A stretch of DNA of 64,000 bases, from contig NC_057925.1 in assembly GCF_018873765.1 (NCBI RefSeq), positions 21,339,568 through 21,403,567 on the forward strand, in the 5' to 3' direction. Below the pieces are notes generated by a model, which searched no databases, was not told the DNA's origin, and saw nothing but the letters and a program-made list of their open reading frames with translations. Of this stretch, positions 10,418-21,160 are shown piece by piece. The position numbers were made by a program, and so were the translations under genes. Source of the stretch: Telopea speciosissima. Its lineage: Eukaryota; Streptophyta; Magnoliopsida; Proteales; Proteaceae. Each line of letters starts with the position of its first letter. The first letter of the stretch is position 1.

Positions 10418-12310
10418 TTGTTCGAGATAGCAATGATCACTGAAAGCAAGGAAGGGCCAATACCTCAACTCCTGATACAGCCTCTTCAAGGATCCATAGG
10501 AAACTGGGCAAGGGTTGCAGAAGATTTCTATGTCATAAAGTCTGAAGTTGTAGCCAGCTCTAGTGTAATCCAATCTGAGTCTAAGTCTGCATATGCTTTC
10601 CAAAGGGAAGTTAGTAACTTCCAGTTTGTCGAGTCCATTTGTACTCCTTTTATCATGAATGAAATCGTTAATTCCAAGTATGTTTCTTCTTCTTCTTCCT
10701 CTTATTCTTCCGATGATGATGATGTTATCAAGCATCAAGATCTTTTAGAAAAATTAGAGCAAAGAAGGGCCCAGCCCATCCGAGAGGACAAATTTTTCAT
10801 AAATTTAGGAACTGACCAATGCCCTCGAATGACCAAAATTGGTTCATCTCTCAATAACGAAGAGATCCACCAAATGACCTCTCTCCTCAAGGAATTCGAG
10901 GAAGTCTTTGCATGGTCTTATGAGGATATGCCTGGTATCGACCCAGAAATCGAACAACATTGACTACCAACGTATCTGAATGCTCGCCAGCAGAAGCCAA
11001 GACGAATGCGACCAGAGTGGAGTGAAAAGATCAGAGAAGAAGTCATTAAGCAATGCGATGCAGGGTTCCTTCAAGTAACCCAATACTCTCAATGGTTGTC
11101 CAATATTGTTCCAGTTCCTAAGAAGGATGGGAAAGTCCGGATGTGTGTAGATTTTTGCGATCTGAACAAGGTTAGCCCCAAGGATGACTTCCCACTGCCC
11201 CACATCAACATACTAGTCGACAACACTGTCGGGCACACGCTGCTATCATTGATGGATGGATTCTCTGGCTACAATCAGATTAGTATGTGTCCCAAAGACC
11301 GGGAGAAGACTGCCTTTACCACACCATGGGGGACATTTTGTTATAAGGTGATGCCTTTTAGGTTGAAGAATGCATGTGCAACGTATCAGAAAGCAGCCAC
11401 AGACATATTACATGACATGATACACAAGGAGGTCGAGGTATACGTCGATGACATGATAGTTAAATCAATGGATCATCAATGGCATTTTGTAGCATTGAAG
11501 AAATTCTTTGAAAGAATAAAGGAATACAACCTCAGGTTGAATCCACAGAAATGTGTATTTGGGGCAACGACAAGTAAATTGCTAGGTTTTCTCATTAGCG
11601 AGAGAGGGGTGGAAATAGATCCTGAAAAGATAAAGGCCATCACAGAAATGCCAACACCAAGGATGGAGAAAGAGGTCTACGGATTCCTGGGTCGCATTCA
11701 ATATATAATTAGGTTCATATCTCGATTAACCATAATATGTGAACCTATTTTCAAGCTCTTGAAGAAGGAAGAACCAAAGGAGTGGAATGGTAAATGCCAA
11801 GGCGCATGCATGAAAATCAAAGAGTATCTGGTACATCCACCTGTCCTTATTTTGCCAGTTTTGGGCGAACCCTTGTTGCTGTACTTATCAGTGGAAGAAA
11901 TATCCATGGGATCAATGATAGCACAACTCGACCAGAAGAATGGGGAAGAACATGCGATTTATTCCTTAAGCAGGAAGTTGCTAGGGTATGAAACTCACTA
12001 TACTCCCTTGGAAAAGACCTGCACATCTTTAGTCTGGGTAACTAAAAGATTAAGGCACTACATGATCTCACACCCAATTCGGCTCGTCTCCAAAATGGAC
12101 CCGATCAAGTACCTCTTTGAGAAGCCAGTCCTGACTGGAAGAATGGCCAGATGGTTGTTGTTGTTATCAGAGTTTAACATAACCTATGTTAATCAAAAAT
12201 CCATAAAGGGGCGAGAGATATCTGATCACTTAGCTACACATCCCACGGTGTCAAATTCACAGCCAGTGGAAGATTCATTTCCAGATGAAGAGTTGTGTCT
12301 CGTTAAAGAA
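10418..12310 (+). pseudogene. Reverse transcriptase and first RNase H of the Tat element
   Basis: Core of pol. The frame at 10418-10963 holds a serine-rich linker and the RT lead-in (EFEEVFAWSYEDMPGIDP) and ends in a TGA. The frame at 11006-12409 then covers RT: VPKKDGKVRMCVDF, LMDGFSGYNQI, and the catalytic YVDDMIVKS around 11441. The MPFGLKNAGATYQ-type motif reads MPFRLKNACATYQ, with two glycines replaced. The gypsy RNase H follows (LLLYLSVEEISMGSMIAQL; THYTPLEKTCTSLVWVTKRL; TYVNQKSIKGREISDHLA). Its first catalytic aspartate is not evident: YLSVEE stands where the family usually has a YLAVSD-type motif. Confidence 0.9.
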
Positions 12311-12933
12311 GGTCAAGAAGAAGGATGGCAGTTATACTTTGACGGAGCTGCAAACAAGAAAGGATATGGAGCAGGTGTATTGCTAGTAACCCCTGATGGG
12401 TTTTTTTAACCCATGTCATTCCGTCTAGAGTTCAGCTGTACCAATAATATTACAGAATACGAAGCATGCACCATTGGCTTGGAAATGGCCCCATCTATGG
12501 CTGTAGAAAAAATCAAAGTATTCAGAGACTCTTCAGTGGTGATTTGCCAGACTCAGGGAAAATGAAAAACAAGAGATGAAAAATTGAAACCCTATCAAGA
12601 GTATCTAGAACAAATGATCAAGTGTTTTAAGGAAATCTCTTTTGAATATCTGTCAAGGGACAATAATAGATTTGCAGATGCTCTGGCTATTTTGGCCTCC
12701 ATGGTAAAATATGATTCCCAAGCCAAAATTCGACCCTTTTTGGTTGAAAGAAGGGCTAGTCCAGCATACGGAGAACCCATAAACTTATTGACAGTAGACA
12801 GAAGGGTTTGGTTCGCACTTGTGGTTGATTATATCAGAGAAAGGAAATATCCAGAATATTTCACAACAGGGGAGAAGAAACGATTGAGGAAGTATGGCAC
12901 ACATTTCATTCTTCAAGAGAATCTGCTATATTA
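12311..12933 (+). pseudogene. Second (archaeal-type) RNase H of the Tat element
   Basis: A second RNase H domain follows the first, the diagnostic feature of Tat elements. The four catalytic acidic residues can still be placed: D in WQLYFDGAANKKGYGAG, E in NITEYEACTIGLEMA, D in KVFRDSSVVI, and D in NNRFADALAILASM. Two in-frame stops (TAA after PDGFF at about 12406, TGA at about 12563) break it. The downstream part (frame 12584-12934) runs toward the integrase zinc-binding region. Confidence 0.85.
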
Positions 12934-12934
12934 G

Positions 12935-14057
12935 AGATCTATGATGGAATACAATTATTATACGTAGATGAGGAGCAAGTTCAAGCCATCATAGAAGAAA
13001 TCCATCAAGGGATCTGTGGACCATATATGAATGCAAGAATGCTCGCCAAAAAGATACTCAGGTTAGGGTACTATTGGGCAACCATGGAAGCATACTGTAT
13101 TACCTTTGTCAAGAAATGTCACAGATGCCAAATATTTACCAATGTCATACATATTCCTCCCATGGAGTTGCATTCGTTAAATGCTCCTTGGGCATTCTCA
13201 ACTTGGGGATAGACGTAATTGGGAAAATAACTCCGAAGGCTTCTAATGGCCATGAATTCATTTTGGCCACCATAGACTATTTCACCAAATGGGTGGAGGC
13301 TCAGTCTTATGCAGTCTTGACTGCCGCCAAGGTGGAAAAATTCATCAAAGAGAACATCATTTGCAGGTATGGTGTGCCTTATGAGCTAATTTCAAACCCT
13401 TATGAGCTAATTTCAAACCAAGGGAAGGTAGAGGAGCTTTGTACCAAATTTGGTGTAAAAAGTCACCGGTTTACAACATATAGACCACAAACTAATGGAG
13501 CAGTAGAGGCAGCCAATAAGAATATAAAAGTCATATTGTAAAAAATGGCTGACACACACAAGGATTGAGCAGATAAGCTTCCATTAGCTTTATAGGCTTA
13601 TCGAACCTCTATCCGGACTTCAACCGGGGCAACCCCATATTCTCTAGTCTATGGAGTAGAGGCGGTTTTACCTATAGAAATACAAGTGCCTTCTCTCCGA
13701 ATACTTTTCAACAGTCAACTTACTGAAGGAGAATGGATGAGAGCCAGGTATGAAGAAATTAACCTCTTGGATGAGAGGAGGATGAAAGCCATGGATAATC
13801 TCAAGAAATATCAGCAAAGGATGGCCAGAGCATTTAGTAAAGAGGTGCGACCTCGGAGCATTGAGGTAGGAGATTTAGTGCTAAGGGAGCAAAGGGCTCC
13901 GATTCATGACCCTCAAGGAAAGTTCCGACCCAATTGGAGCGGCCCATACAAGGTGAAGGCGATCTTACTAGGTAGCACAGTTCGTCTCATGGATATAAAC
14001 AGAGAAAACCTCTGGGGATTGGTCAATATGGATCAATTGAAGAAATACTTCGTCTGA
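12935..14057 (+). pseudogene. Integrase of the Tat element (broken)
   Basis: Integrase that would insert the cDNA. The zinc-binding HHCC region reads around FVKKCHRCQIF (about 13107). The core begins GIDVIGKI with the first aspartate kept. The second aspartate is lost: the usual ISDxG motif reads LISNQGK. The glutamate is kept in PQTNGAVEAANKNIK. A 21-bp direct duplication at about 13379-13420 repeats PYELISN just before the mutated site. The C-terminal GPY/F module is visible at 13686-14057 (KFRPNWSGPYKVKAIL). The frame is split at least three times. Confidence 0.88.
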
Positions 14058-14349
14058 ACCTTTGATCAACTTGAACTGCGTTCGACCTGATTCCACCCAA
14101 GGGGTACGTAGGCAACTTGGCATGTCCAAGTGCGGTCTCATCAAAAAACAAAAAAAAAAAGAGAATAAAGGGCATGATGTTAGTCCATTCCATAATTTTG
14201 CCAACCGGCATTTCCCCTATGAAAACGTTGAATTCCACCAAATTGGCCTTCAAAGTCCTTCCCGGTGTATTCGACCTAGGGTGTATTTGAGGTTACTAAG
14301 AGCTGGTTATTAACTAAGAGACTGACCCTTGTCGAAGTTACTAATGAGA

Positions 14350-15030
14350 TCTTCGATGCAGGTATCATGAGGGAGTCGAAGAAAAAAGGGTTAAAAGAAC
14401 AGTTGCGTCAGTGGACTCTCCGTATGCATATGGATGGCCCTACATTGCTAGAAGATGTTAAGTTACCCATCCCAGGCAGAATCAGGTGTTTCAAACTTCA
14501 TCATGACTTAATTCCAAAAGCATGAAGATGTTGGAACCCTCAGTTACATGTTTTTCATTTTGGAAGAGTCAAGATAGCCCCAACCATTGAAGAATCCCGA
14601 GCTTGCATGCTATCACATCCACAGGGAAGCTTGTTTCACCCAACAGTGCAAAAGACCAATCCCACAAAGAGTTAGAAAGCTTCTTCAAACTAAGCAAGAA
14701 GGAAATTAAGTAAATTTTCCACTATGACAAGGTGGATGCAGTAAAAGTGATTAAGATCTTTGCCAACAATAGGTCGGAAGAAGAATCTCGAGGCCAAAGC
14801 AGGAAAAGGGCTTATCTCTTTTGCATGATCGGAAGATATCTTTTGAGGTCTCCAGGGAAAGGCATGCTTCCCATGATAACAAAGGTGGTAGAATAGATTG
14901 AAGAAGAATGCGACATTGTTCCTACAGTTTTGGCAGAAACTTTCAAGGATTTGGACTCCATGTGTCATTCTCAGAAATATGGGAAATATTTCTTTTATGG
15001 GTCTCTAGTAGCGTTCCCGATGTGGTAAGC
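14350..15030 (+). pseudogene. Sense DUF7745-like extra ORF remnant
   Basis: Downstream of integrase, sense-strand peptides in two frames carry RCWNPQLHVFHFGRVKIAPT followed by IEESRACML, then SRKRAYLFCMIGRYLL and CDIVPTVLAETFKDLDSM. The pattern of an aromatic-x-P...H-x-F-x-FG...PT-x-EE block followed by a helical region with ALxxLFP-like segments resembles uncharacterised plant DUF7745 proteins. Published surveys report extra ORFs after pol in the Tat lineage. Several stops and at least one frameshift are present. The family name is my best match from memory and needs a profile search. Confidence 0.5.
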
Positions 15031-15323
15031 AAATGATGTCGGTTTAATATTTGGTCCATTTGCTCCCCTTTTCCATGTAGTCAAAAATTTTAGGAGAAAG
15101 AATGTATTGGTTTTGGGAATTGTGCCTCTACAAAGGAAGAAGGAAGTTCTAATTACATCCATGTGTGTTTGCCTAACAATATAAAAAAAATAAAAAGAAG
15201 AAAGAATGTACATATAAACATGAAGTACAAAAAAAATGAACAATTTGTTTTTTTTTACAAGATAATAAACAGGGGGAGGGGAAAGAAGTCAGATGTCCAG
15301 ATCATCAACTGGGAGACTGCCAT

Positions 15324-18284
15324 CTACTCGACCACTCCTAGATTCACCCCCTGCAACCGGAGGGTCTCTATCTCCAATCTGGCCTCCACCAGGTCAGCTT
15401 GATACCTCTTAGACTGGGCCCGATATCTCTCAGCCTCCCCCTGATAGAAGGCGGACTGTCCCCTCTGTGAAAGAAAAGGAAACATGCAAGAGAGTGAGCA
15501 AAAAAAATAATATAATCATCAACAGGAAAAGATATGAAAAAAATTCATTAGGAGCCTTACCCAACACTGGGTCATCTCGACCCTCGAGATGATGGCCTCA
15601 TCCATGCTGCACATTATACGCCGCATGTTGGCATATCTCGCAGCCCTAACCTGAAACCTCAGTAAATTAGTCTCTAACCTGGAAAAAGAGAGAAAGAGAA
15701 GAGCAGAGAGTAAGGATTCTTACCCCATTATAGGGGAGAGGAAGACTGAGATCACCATCGGGAGTCTGGGGAGGATGTAGTATCATATCAGGCCTCCGAG
15801 CTCCATCAACTGGATAGTCCACAGGCGGTAACCCTTGATATGGCCATCCATAACGGCTATCCGACATCCAGGCTCCCCCCTGAAGTCCCAGCCTCTGAAT
15901 GACCAACAGCAGTCCTGGAAGCATGAGATGATTGCCCGCCACCAAAGCTCCCTAGGAAGAGTGTATGGCTAGGGTATTGCAAAAGAGAAATCAAATTAAT
16001 AATAATAATAAAAAGGGAGAGGAAAGAGAGAAAGAATAAGTTTTTTTGCTTTACCTGAGGACCTCTTGTGGAAAGAGAAACGCAAATGGTCTCCCTGACA
16101 AGGAAGGCACCGTAATCACCCTCATCAAGGGTCAGGTGGGCCACCTCCTCCCCCAGCCTCCAATGCATAATCTCCTCAGGTGGAAGAATCTCGGGATTAT
16201 GCATTCGAGCTGGAGGAAGGCAGGGAACATGCCTCACCTCAGACCATTGGAGCGACACTCCCTCCTCCAAGTAGAAGGAGTACCCCTAGGGCCCCTGGAA
16301 CAAAATCTGTCATGAGTAGAGAGCGACAGCCCTGTCATACATCCCAGGCTCGGAGTCTTACTCTGGGAGGTAGGGCTGAAAGGCAACCTGCAAGGAAAAT
16401 ATTGAAGGTTAATAAAATCAAAATAAAAGAAAGAAAGGAGGGGAGTAAGGATTGTCGTTTTGAAACTTAAATCCTCGAACCTCAACTCGTTCAAAAGGAT
16501 CCGCACCTAGGGCAGGTCCTTGTGTCGACCGCTCTTGGGGTAGATTCCCTTGACCCAACTGGCTGCTCGGGGAAAGGAAGGGCCAGGATCATCGCCAGAC
16601 TGGAAAGAAGGAATCCAAAATCGGAGGACCTCATAGCTCCATGTCTATAAAAAAATATACATATATATATATATATATACAAAACAAAGCAAAAGTCGAA
16701 GATATGTGTTGGTATACTTACCCAAAGGACATAGGCGCAACCGATGAGGTTCGGGGACCCCACGACCAAGAAGTCCATCATGCACAGGAAGTGTGCGTAT
16801 GCGAAGCTTCCCCAGTCGTACTTTGTCGCTTGATCAAAGTCCTCGAAGAAGCGACAGTAGGCGAGATCAGAGATCAGCTTGATCATATCACTAAACACGA
16901 CCTCTGTCAACAAGTAGAGCAGGAAGCACCTAGCCAGCTGATCCTACTTCTGGGGAGACGACACATCGGTCACCACCCTCTCCCTCCAATTCAATTGTAG
17001 GGTATTGGTGGACATCCCCCGTTCGGTCACGGGGATCCCCAACATGTTGTGGAAGTAGTCAAGGCCGTCAAAAGTCTCGAGTTGGTCCGCTGCCATCAGT
17101 GTAACGGGCTCCCCTCCAAAAGACAGCCCAGTAATCATATAAAAATCGAGAAGTTTGATGGTCACGTCTCCTACTAGAAGGTGGAAGGAGTGGGTGCTCA
17201 GCCACAACCTCTCCACGAGCACGTGAGCAGTCGCGCTGTCCAGATCTCGAGAGCTATGAGCAGCTATGTACCCTAAGCCTGTCCGTTGCACTCTCGATCA
17301 GACCTAGGGACAGATCTCCTTGTACCAGTAGATCACCTTATCGGTGCAACAGTACTTCTTGAGGTCAGAAAGTAGCCTCTTCTACAAAAAAAAAAGAAGT
17401 GAGAGAGCAAAAGAATCATGGTTAGTACCCAAATAAAGAAGAATATAAAAGGAAATAATCAATTAAGTTGTTAAAATAAGCCTCGCCTCATTTTATGCGC
17501 CAAAAGCTTCCTAGGTTGGTGTTAGAGGTCTCACCTTGTTTTACGTGTCAAAAGGTGCCTAGGTTGGTGTCTAGAGGTCTTGCCTCATTTTGCATGCTAA
17601 AAGGTGCCTAGGTTGATGTCTGGAGGTCTCACCTCATTTTACGTGCCAAAAGGTGCCTTGGTTGGTGTCTGGAGGTCTTGCTTCATTTTATGTACCAAAA
17701 GATGCCTATGTTGGTGTCTGGAGGTCTCGCCTCATTTTGCATGCCAAAAAAGTGCCTAGGTTGGTGGCTAGAGGTCTCACCTCATTTTACATGCTAAAAG
17801 GTACCGAGGTTGGTGTCTGGAGATCTCACCTCGTTTTACATGCCAAAGGGTGCCTAGGTTGGTGTCTGGAGGTCTTGCCTCGTTTTGCATGCCAAAGGGT
17901 GCCTAGGTTGGTGTCTGAAGGTCTCGCCTCGTTTTGCTTGCCAAAGGGTACCTAGGGTGGTATCTATGGTCTTGTCTCGTTTTACACGCCAAAAGATGCC
18001 TAAGGTGGTATGTATTGGCCCCATTTTATTTTTATGCTAAAGGGTATCTAATCCAAAAATAATTGCATAAATTTAAAAAATAATAAATAAATTACGGTCA
18101 CAAGAATAAAATAAACATTAAATAAATGTACCAGTGGAGACTGTCCCCATATGTGGCCACAGATATGGCGACTGGTATCCCTCAGTGTATCACCAGTCAT
18201 GTACCATCCGGCCCATACGTCCTCGCTGGTCACACCCAACAGAGGTCCATCAGTGGAGTGTCGGGCACGTCTACAAAGAGCCAT
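15324..18284 (-). pseudogene. Antisense plant-mobile-domain (PMD) gene, seven exons, seven stops
   Basis: Minus-strand gene inside the Tat element. My exon model: 18284-18132 (starts MALCRRARHS), 17381-16722, 16644-16468, 16387-16055, 15951-15724, 15650-15561, 15464-15324 (ends LGVVE, TAG). All six introns are phase 0 and five have GT...AG ends; the donor after exon 3 is eroded. The product would be about 593 residues. Exon 2 holds the PMD (aminotransferase-like) core: LVERLWLSTHSFHL, GDVTIKLLDFYMITGL, then CFLLYLLTEVVFSDMI and KYDWGSFAYAHFL. Exon 4 has ILFQGP and YLEEGVSLQ; exon 7 is coiled-coil-like. In-frame stops: three in exon 2, one in exon 3, three in exon 4. Host PMD proteins (MAIN/MAIL1) act in genome stability and silencing; the role here is unknown. 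Introns can persist because the genomic RNA carries the gene antisense. Confidence 0.8.
17480..18045. repeat. 49-bp minisatellite, about 11 copies
   Basis: Tandem repeats of a 49-bp unit containing GAGGTCTCACCTC, ATTTTACGTGCC and GGTGCCTAGGTTGGTG. The array lies wholly inside the first intron of the antisense PMD gene (18131-17382). Units differ by point changes; the edges are more diverged. Confidence 0.88.
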
Positions 18285-18370
18285 CAGAGAATGAGAATCT
18301 AAGATGAGAAGGAGGAGAGGCAGAACTTTGCTAAGGAGGAAAGAGGTAGAAAGGGTTGAAAATGACCCTT

Positions 18371-18378
18371 TATTTATA
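18371..18378 (-). promoter_or_regulatory. TATA box of the antisense PMD gene
   Basis: TATAAATA on the minus strand, 87 bp upstream of the ATG at 18284. This matches the octamer in the 5' LTR (3289-3296) and the solo LTR (25074-25067). Confidence 0.7.
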
Positions 18379-18394
18379 GATTTAGCTGATCGTG

Positions 18395-18545
18395 ACAGCG
18401 TCGTGAAGGCGGTCATGGCGCTATGGAAAGCTTTCTACGTTGTCGTGGACACTTATCGACGGCGCCGTGTCTTTGACCACGGCGCCATGATAAGGTCCTA
18501 CCGCCATTTCACGGTGCCGTGAACATCCCCACGACACCGTGATCC
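18395..18545 (-). promoter_or_regulatory. Palindromic CACGGYRCCGTG boxes upstream of antisense TATA
   Basis: Several copies of a 12-14 bp near-palindrome, including ACGGCGCCGTG near 18470, ACGGCGCC near 18479 and TCACGGTGCCGTGA near 18509. They lie immediately upstream (minus sense) of the antisense TATA box. The same boxes fill the U3 of the LTRs at 3150-3265, 19135-19250 and 25113-25245. Confidence 0.65.
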
Positions 18546-18587
18546 AAAAAAAAAAAGGAGAAAAGGAAGGATTTTTTCAGGTGGGAC

Positions 18588-18830
18588 TCTCCGGTGCCAC
18601 ATCACCCTCAATTGTTTGATTTCCAATCGAGTGGTGCCACATCACCCTCAATTTTCTAACTTTCAATTAAGTGGTGCCAAATCACCCTCAATTGTCTGAT
18701 TTTCGGTCAGGTGGTGCTGTATCACCCTCAATTGTCTGATTCCCGGTCGAGTGGTGCCGCATCACCCTCACATGTTAAACATCTGGTTGAGGAGTACCAT
18801 ATTACCCTCGAATGATTTGGTTTCGTCCGA
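18588..18830. repeat. 40-bp tandem repeat, about 6 copies
   Basis: Repeats of about 40 bp with the core GTGGTGCCACATCACCCTCA and an ATTGTCTGATT spacer, in the 3' untranslated region just before the PPT. Copies decay toward the right. Confidence 0.85.
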
Positions 18831-18981
18831 GTTTTCTTTTAAAGTTTATCTAAAGATTTAATCATGATTAATCACTTACAACTCTGCCGCCTTTGAGCAA
18901 AGGGTCAACAGTACATGCTTTTGGTGATAAAATCAGTCGTTCTTTTGTGTTTTCCCTATGGCTATTGGCACAGGCCTCAGC

Positions 18982-18996
18982 CAAAGAAGGGCAAAC
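18982..18996 (+). promoter_or_regulatory. Polypurine tract of the Tat element
   Basis: Purine-rich AAAGAAGGGCAAA-type tract directly before the 3' LTR start TGTAGACACT, the expected plus-strand priming site. Confidence 0.6.
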
Positions 18997-20095
18997 TGTA
19001 GACACTAAAATTTTGCCACCACTCTTGGTGATGATGACAACAGGACACTGATGGAAGACGTCGCACCCTTACCCCCTGAGAAGCCCAAAGTAAGTCCAAA
19101 CCAGCCCAGGAAGGCCCACAGAACATGGCACTATGGTAATTCACCACGGCACCGCAGAAAAGGATAAATGTCACTAAAGTGACATCATCCATGGTGCCAT
19201 GGAAAAATCTTCTACGGCACCGTGGATGACCACCACGGCACCGTGATCTATGGGGCACCCCTACAAATAGGAGGGCCCCCTACCTCTATTTTCATGGAGA
19301 AATAGGCAAGGGAGACCCTCCAAATCGATTTCTTAGCTATTTTCCCTCTTTTGGGCCACTTTGAGTGATTATGAGCAGTTTCTCTCGAAGAATGGATAGA
19401 TCCTTCGATTATCCCACTTGAGCGATGAGTGCTTCCCTCCTAACCCAACCATTACTCCATCCGCATATGGGTAACAAGAATCTTCTTTTATAGCCGTTAT
19501 TCTATTCGTATACGGATAACAAGAAATACCCCCAGTAAGCTGTGACTTTGTCCAAAGAACCGGTGACGATACGCCCATCTGTCTCCACCTGAGCTAGGAG
19601 ACCACTGATAGTCAAGGAATTCCTGCACGAAGGTATAATCATTACATTTTCATCATTACAATATAGTCTTTTGTGTTTTCCCACCCCTGTTTTAGTGTAT
19701 ATAGTATAAATATAATGCATTCTGTACAGTCAATTTAAACATACTTTATGAGGAGAGAATATTCGACATTCAACATCTAGAATAGAAAGACCGATTCAAT
19801 CAGACAAGATGGGTGCCTTACACCTTCCCATACTTGTAACCTGACCCATTGCCCGTTCTCTGACCAGACCATATGGAATCTCGCAGCCCATTTCCACTCA
19901 CACTGGATAGGGCAACCCCCATTGGGTCCTAGGCCCTAATCCTAGGTGGCGACTCCATTATTATGAAGCATGATCCCCATCCCCATGATAATATGTCATT
20001 GTATGTCCCAATGACATACCATCAACATCCAAAGACTTATGCCTGTCGCCCTAAGGCCGGGTAGAACCTCGTCCCCGAGGACCACGGTACTTACA
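18997..20095 (+). repeat. 3' LTR of the Tat element
   Basis: 1099 bp direct repeat of 3025-4110 with many substitutions and small indels. It has an extra palindromic box near 19225-19245 relative to the 5' LTR, and its TATA box is mutated to TACAAATA. It ends TTACA at 20095, followed by the GGGTG duplication. Confidence 0.95.
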
Positions 20096-20100
20096 GGGTG

Positions 20101-21160
20101 GCATAATGATGCATCAGAAGGCGGCCAATTAGGAATCCAATAATCTTGCCATGGGTTAATGGAGGAACCATTACCCATTTGATAGAATAAGACTTTTTTG
20201 AGAAGCAGAATAACTCTAACAATGGATTTCCACTAGGGCTGCAACAGGGTCGGGTTGGGTTGGGCCTTTTAAAACCCTAGCCCAACCCTGGGTACCCTTA
20301 GTTGAGCCCAGGCCCAACCCGGCCCTGACTCTGGGCCAGAAAAATCCAACCCTGACCCGCCCTCAGGGTCAGGCCGAGCTGACCCTGATTGGCCCTGATC
20401 ATGGTGGAAAGGGAGATATGCATGGGCTGGCCAAGCTGGGAAAGGGAGATGCATGGGCTGGCCAGGCTGGGATAGGAGCTGCATGGGCTGGCTAGGCTGG
20501 GAAGAAAAAGAAGAAGGAGAGGAAGAGGAAGAACAAGAACAAAAAATTAAAAAGAAGAAAGAACAAGAAAAAGACTGGGTCGGGTTGGGCCGGGCTGGGC
20601 TTAGCCCGAGGCCTCAACCCTAACCCGGCCCAACCCTAACTCAAGGTCAAAAAATCCCAACTTTGCCCTTCCCTCAGGGTCAAGGTATCTCAACCCAGGC
20701 CCTGTTCGGGTTCTGGGCCGGCTCGGGCCGTCAGGGCCAAACTTGCACCCCTAATTTCCATGCCCATGATGAGGTAGATGCCGCAGTTGCATTAAGAAAA
20801 TAATGCGAAGAAAAGTAAGCTTGTTTCATTAGTCTCCCCCATATAGACATCGAAGGATTAAGAAGGTCCCACACATTCTTTGCTAGAAGGGTGTGATTCA
20901 TGGCATTCAAGCGCTTGATATTGAGACCCCCTTTACTCTTAGGCTGGTAGATGATATCCCAACTCAAGGTGGGGACAAGAGAACTATCCCCTTTGCTCCA
21001 AAAGAATTTACAGCATAAAGAATCTAGTTCCTTATGAGTCAAAGCCGGCAGCTGAAAGAAAGGCATATAGTATTGCAGAATTGTTGATAAGGTAGATTGG
21101 GTCAATGTATGCTTACCCGCAGCGCTCATATTCAAATATTGCATATTCTCACATGTCATG
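20101..21160 (-). pseudogene. LINE copy A, 5' continuation (RT C-terminal region)
   Basis: Continuation of the LINE interrupted at 3019, in two blocks, 20101-20225 and 20762-21160, split by a MITE. The minus-strand peptide STLSTILQYYMPFFQLP, then CCKFFWSKGDSSL and KSKGGLNIKRLNAMNHTLLA, is typical of the region just after the RT fingers/palm in plant L1 ORF2. The adjacent sequence at 20101-20170 aligns with 26690-26755 of copy B. Confidence 0.85.
20234..20753. mobile_element. hAT-type MITE, 520 bp
   Basis: Ends TAGGGCTGCAA and TTGCACCCCTA form short terminal inverted repeats. The flanks ATTTCCAC (20226-20233) and ATTTCCAT (20754-20761) are an 8-bp target duplication with one mismatch, as expected for hAT. 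The inside is rich in GGGTCGGGTTGGG/CCCAACCC strings. It has no transposase frame and sits in the LINE. Confidence 0.85.

Larger units (their letters stand above)
3025..20095 (+). mobile_element. Full-length Tat-lineage Ty3/gypsy retrotransposon, 17.07 kb
   Basis: Complete LTR retrotransposon inserted in LINE copy A. It begins TGTAGACACT and ends GGTACTTACA, and is flanked by the perfect 5-bp duplication GGGTG at 3020-3024 and 20096-20100. The uninterrupted site can be read in the second LINE copy near 26690. Order: 5' LTR, primer-binding site, leader, gag, spacer, protease, G-patch-like motif, RT, RNase H, second RNase H, integrase, sense DUF7745-like remnant, antisense PMD gene, tandem repeats, PPT, 3' LTR. 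The second (archaeal-type) RNase H and the extra ORFs after integrase are hallmarks of the plant Tat lineage (Ogre/Retand group). Over about 265 bp around the TATA box I count roughly 7% LTR divergence by hand. Stops in every domain make it non-autonomous. Confidence 0.95.

Noticed and set aside
10124-10738. 204-codon minus-strand frame opposite the Tat linker region
   Set aside because: It lies antisense to the recognisable sense polyprotein segment and shows no motif of its own.
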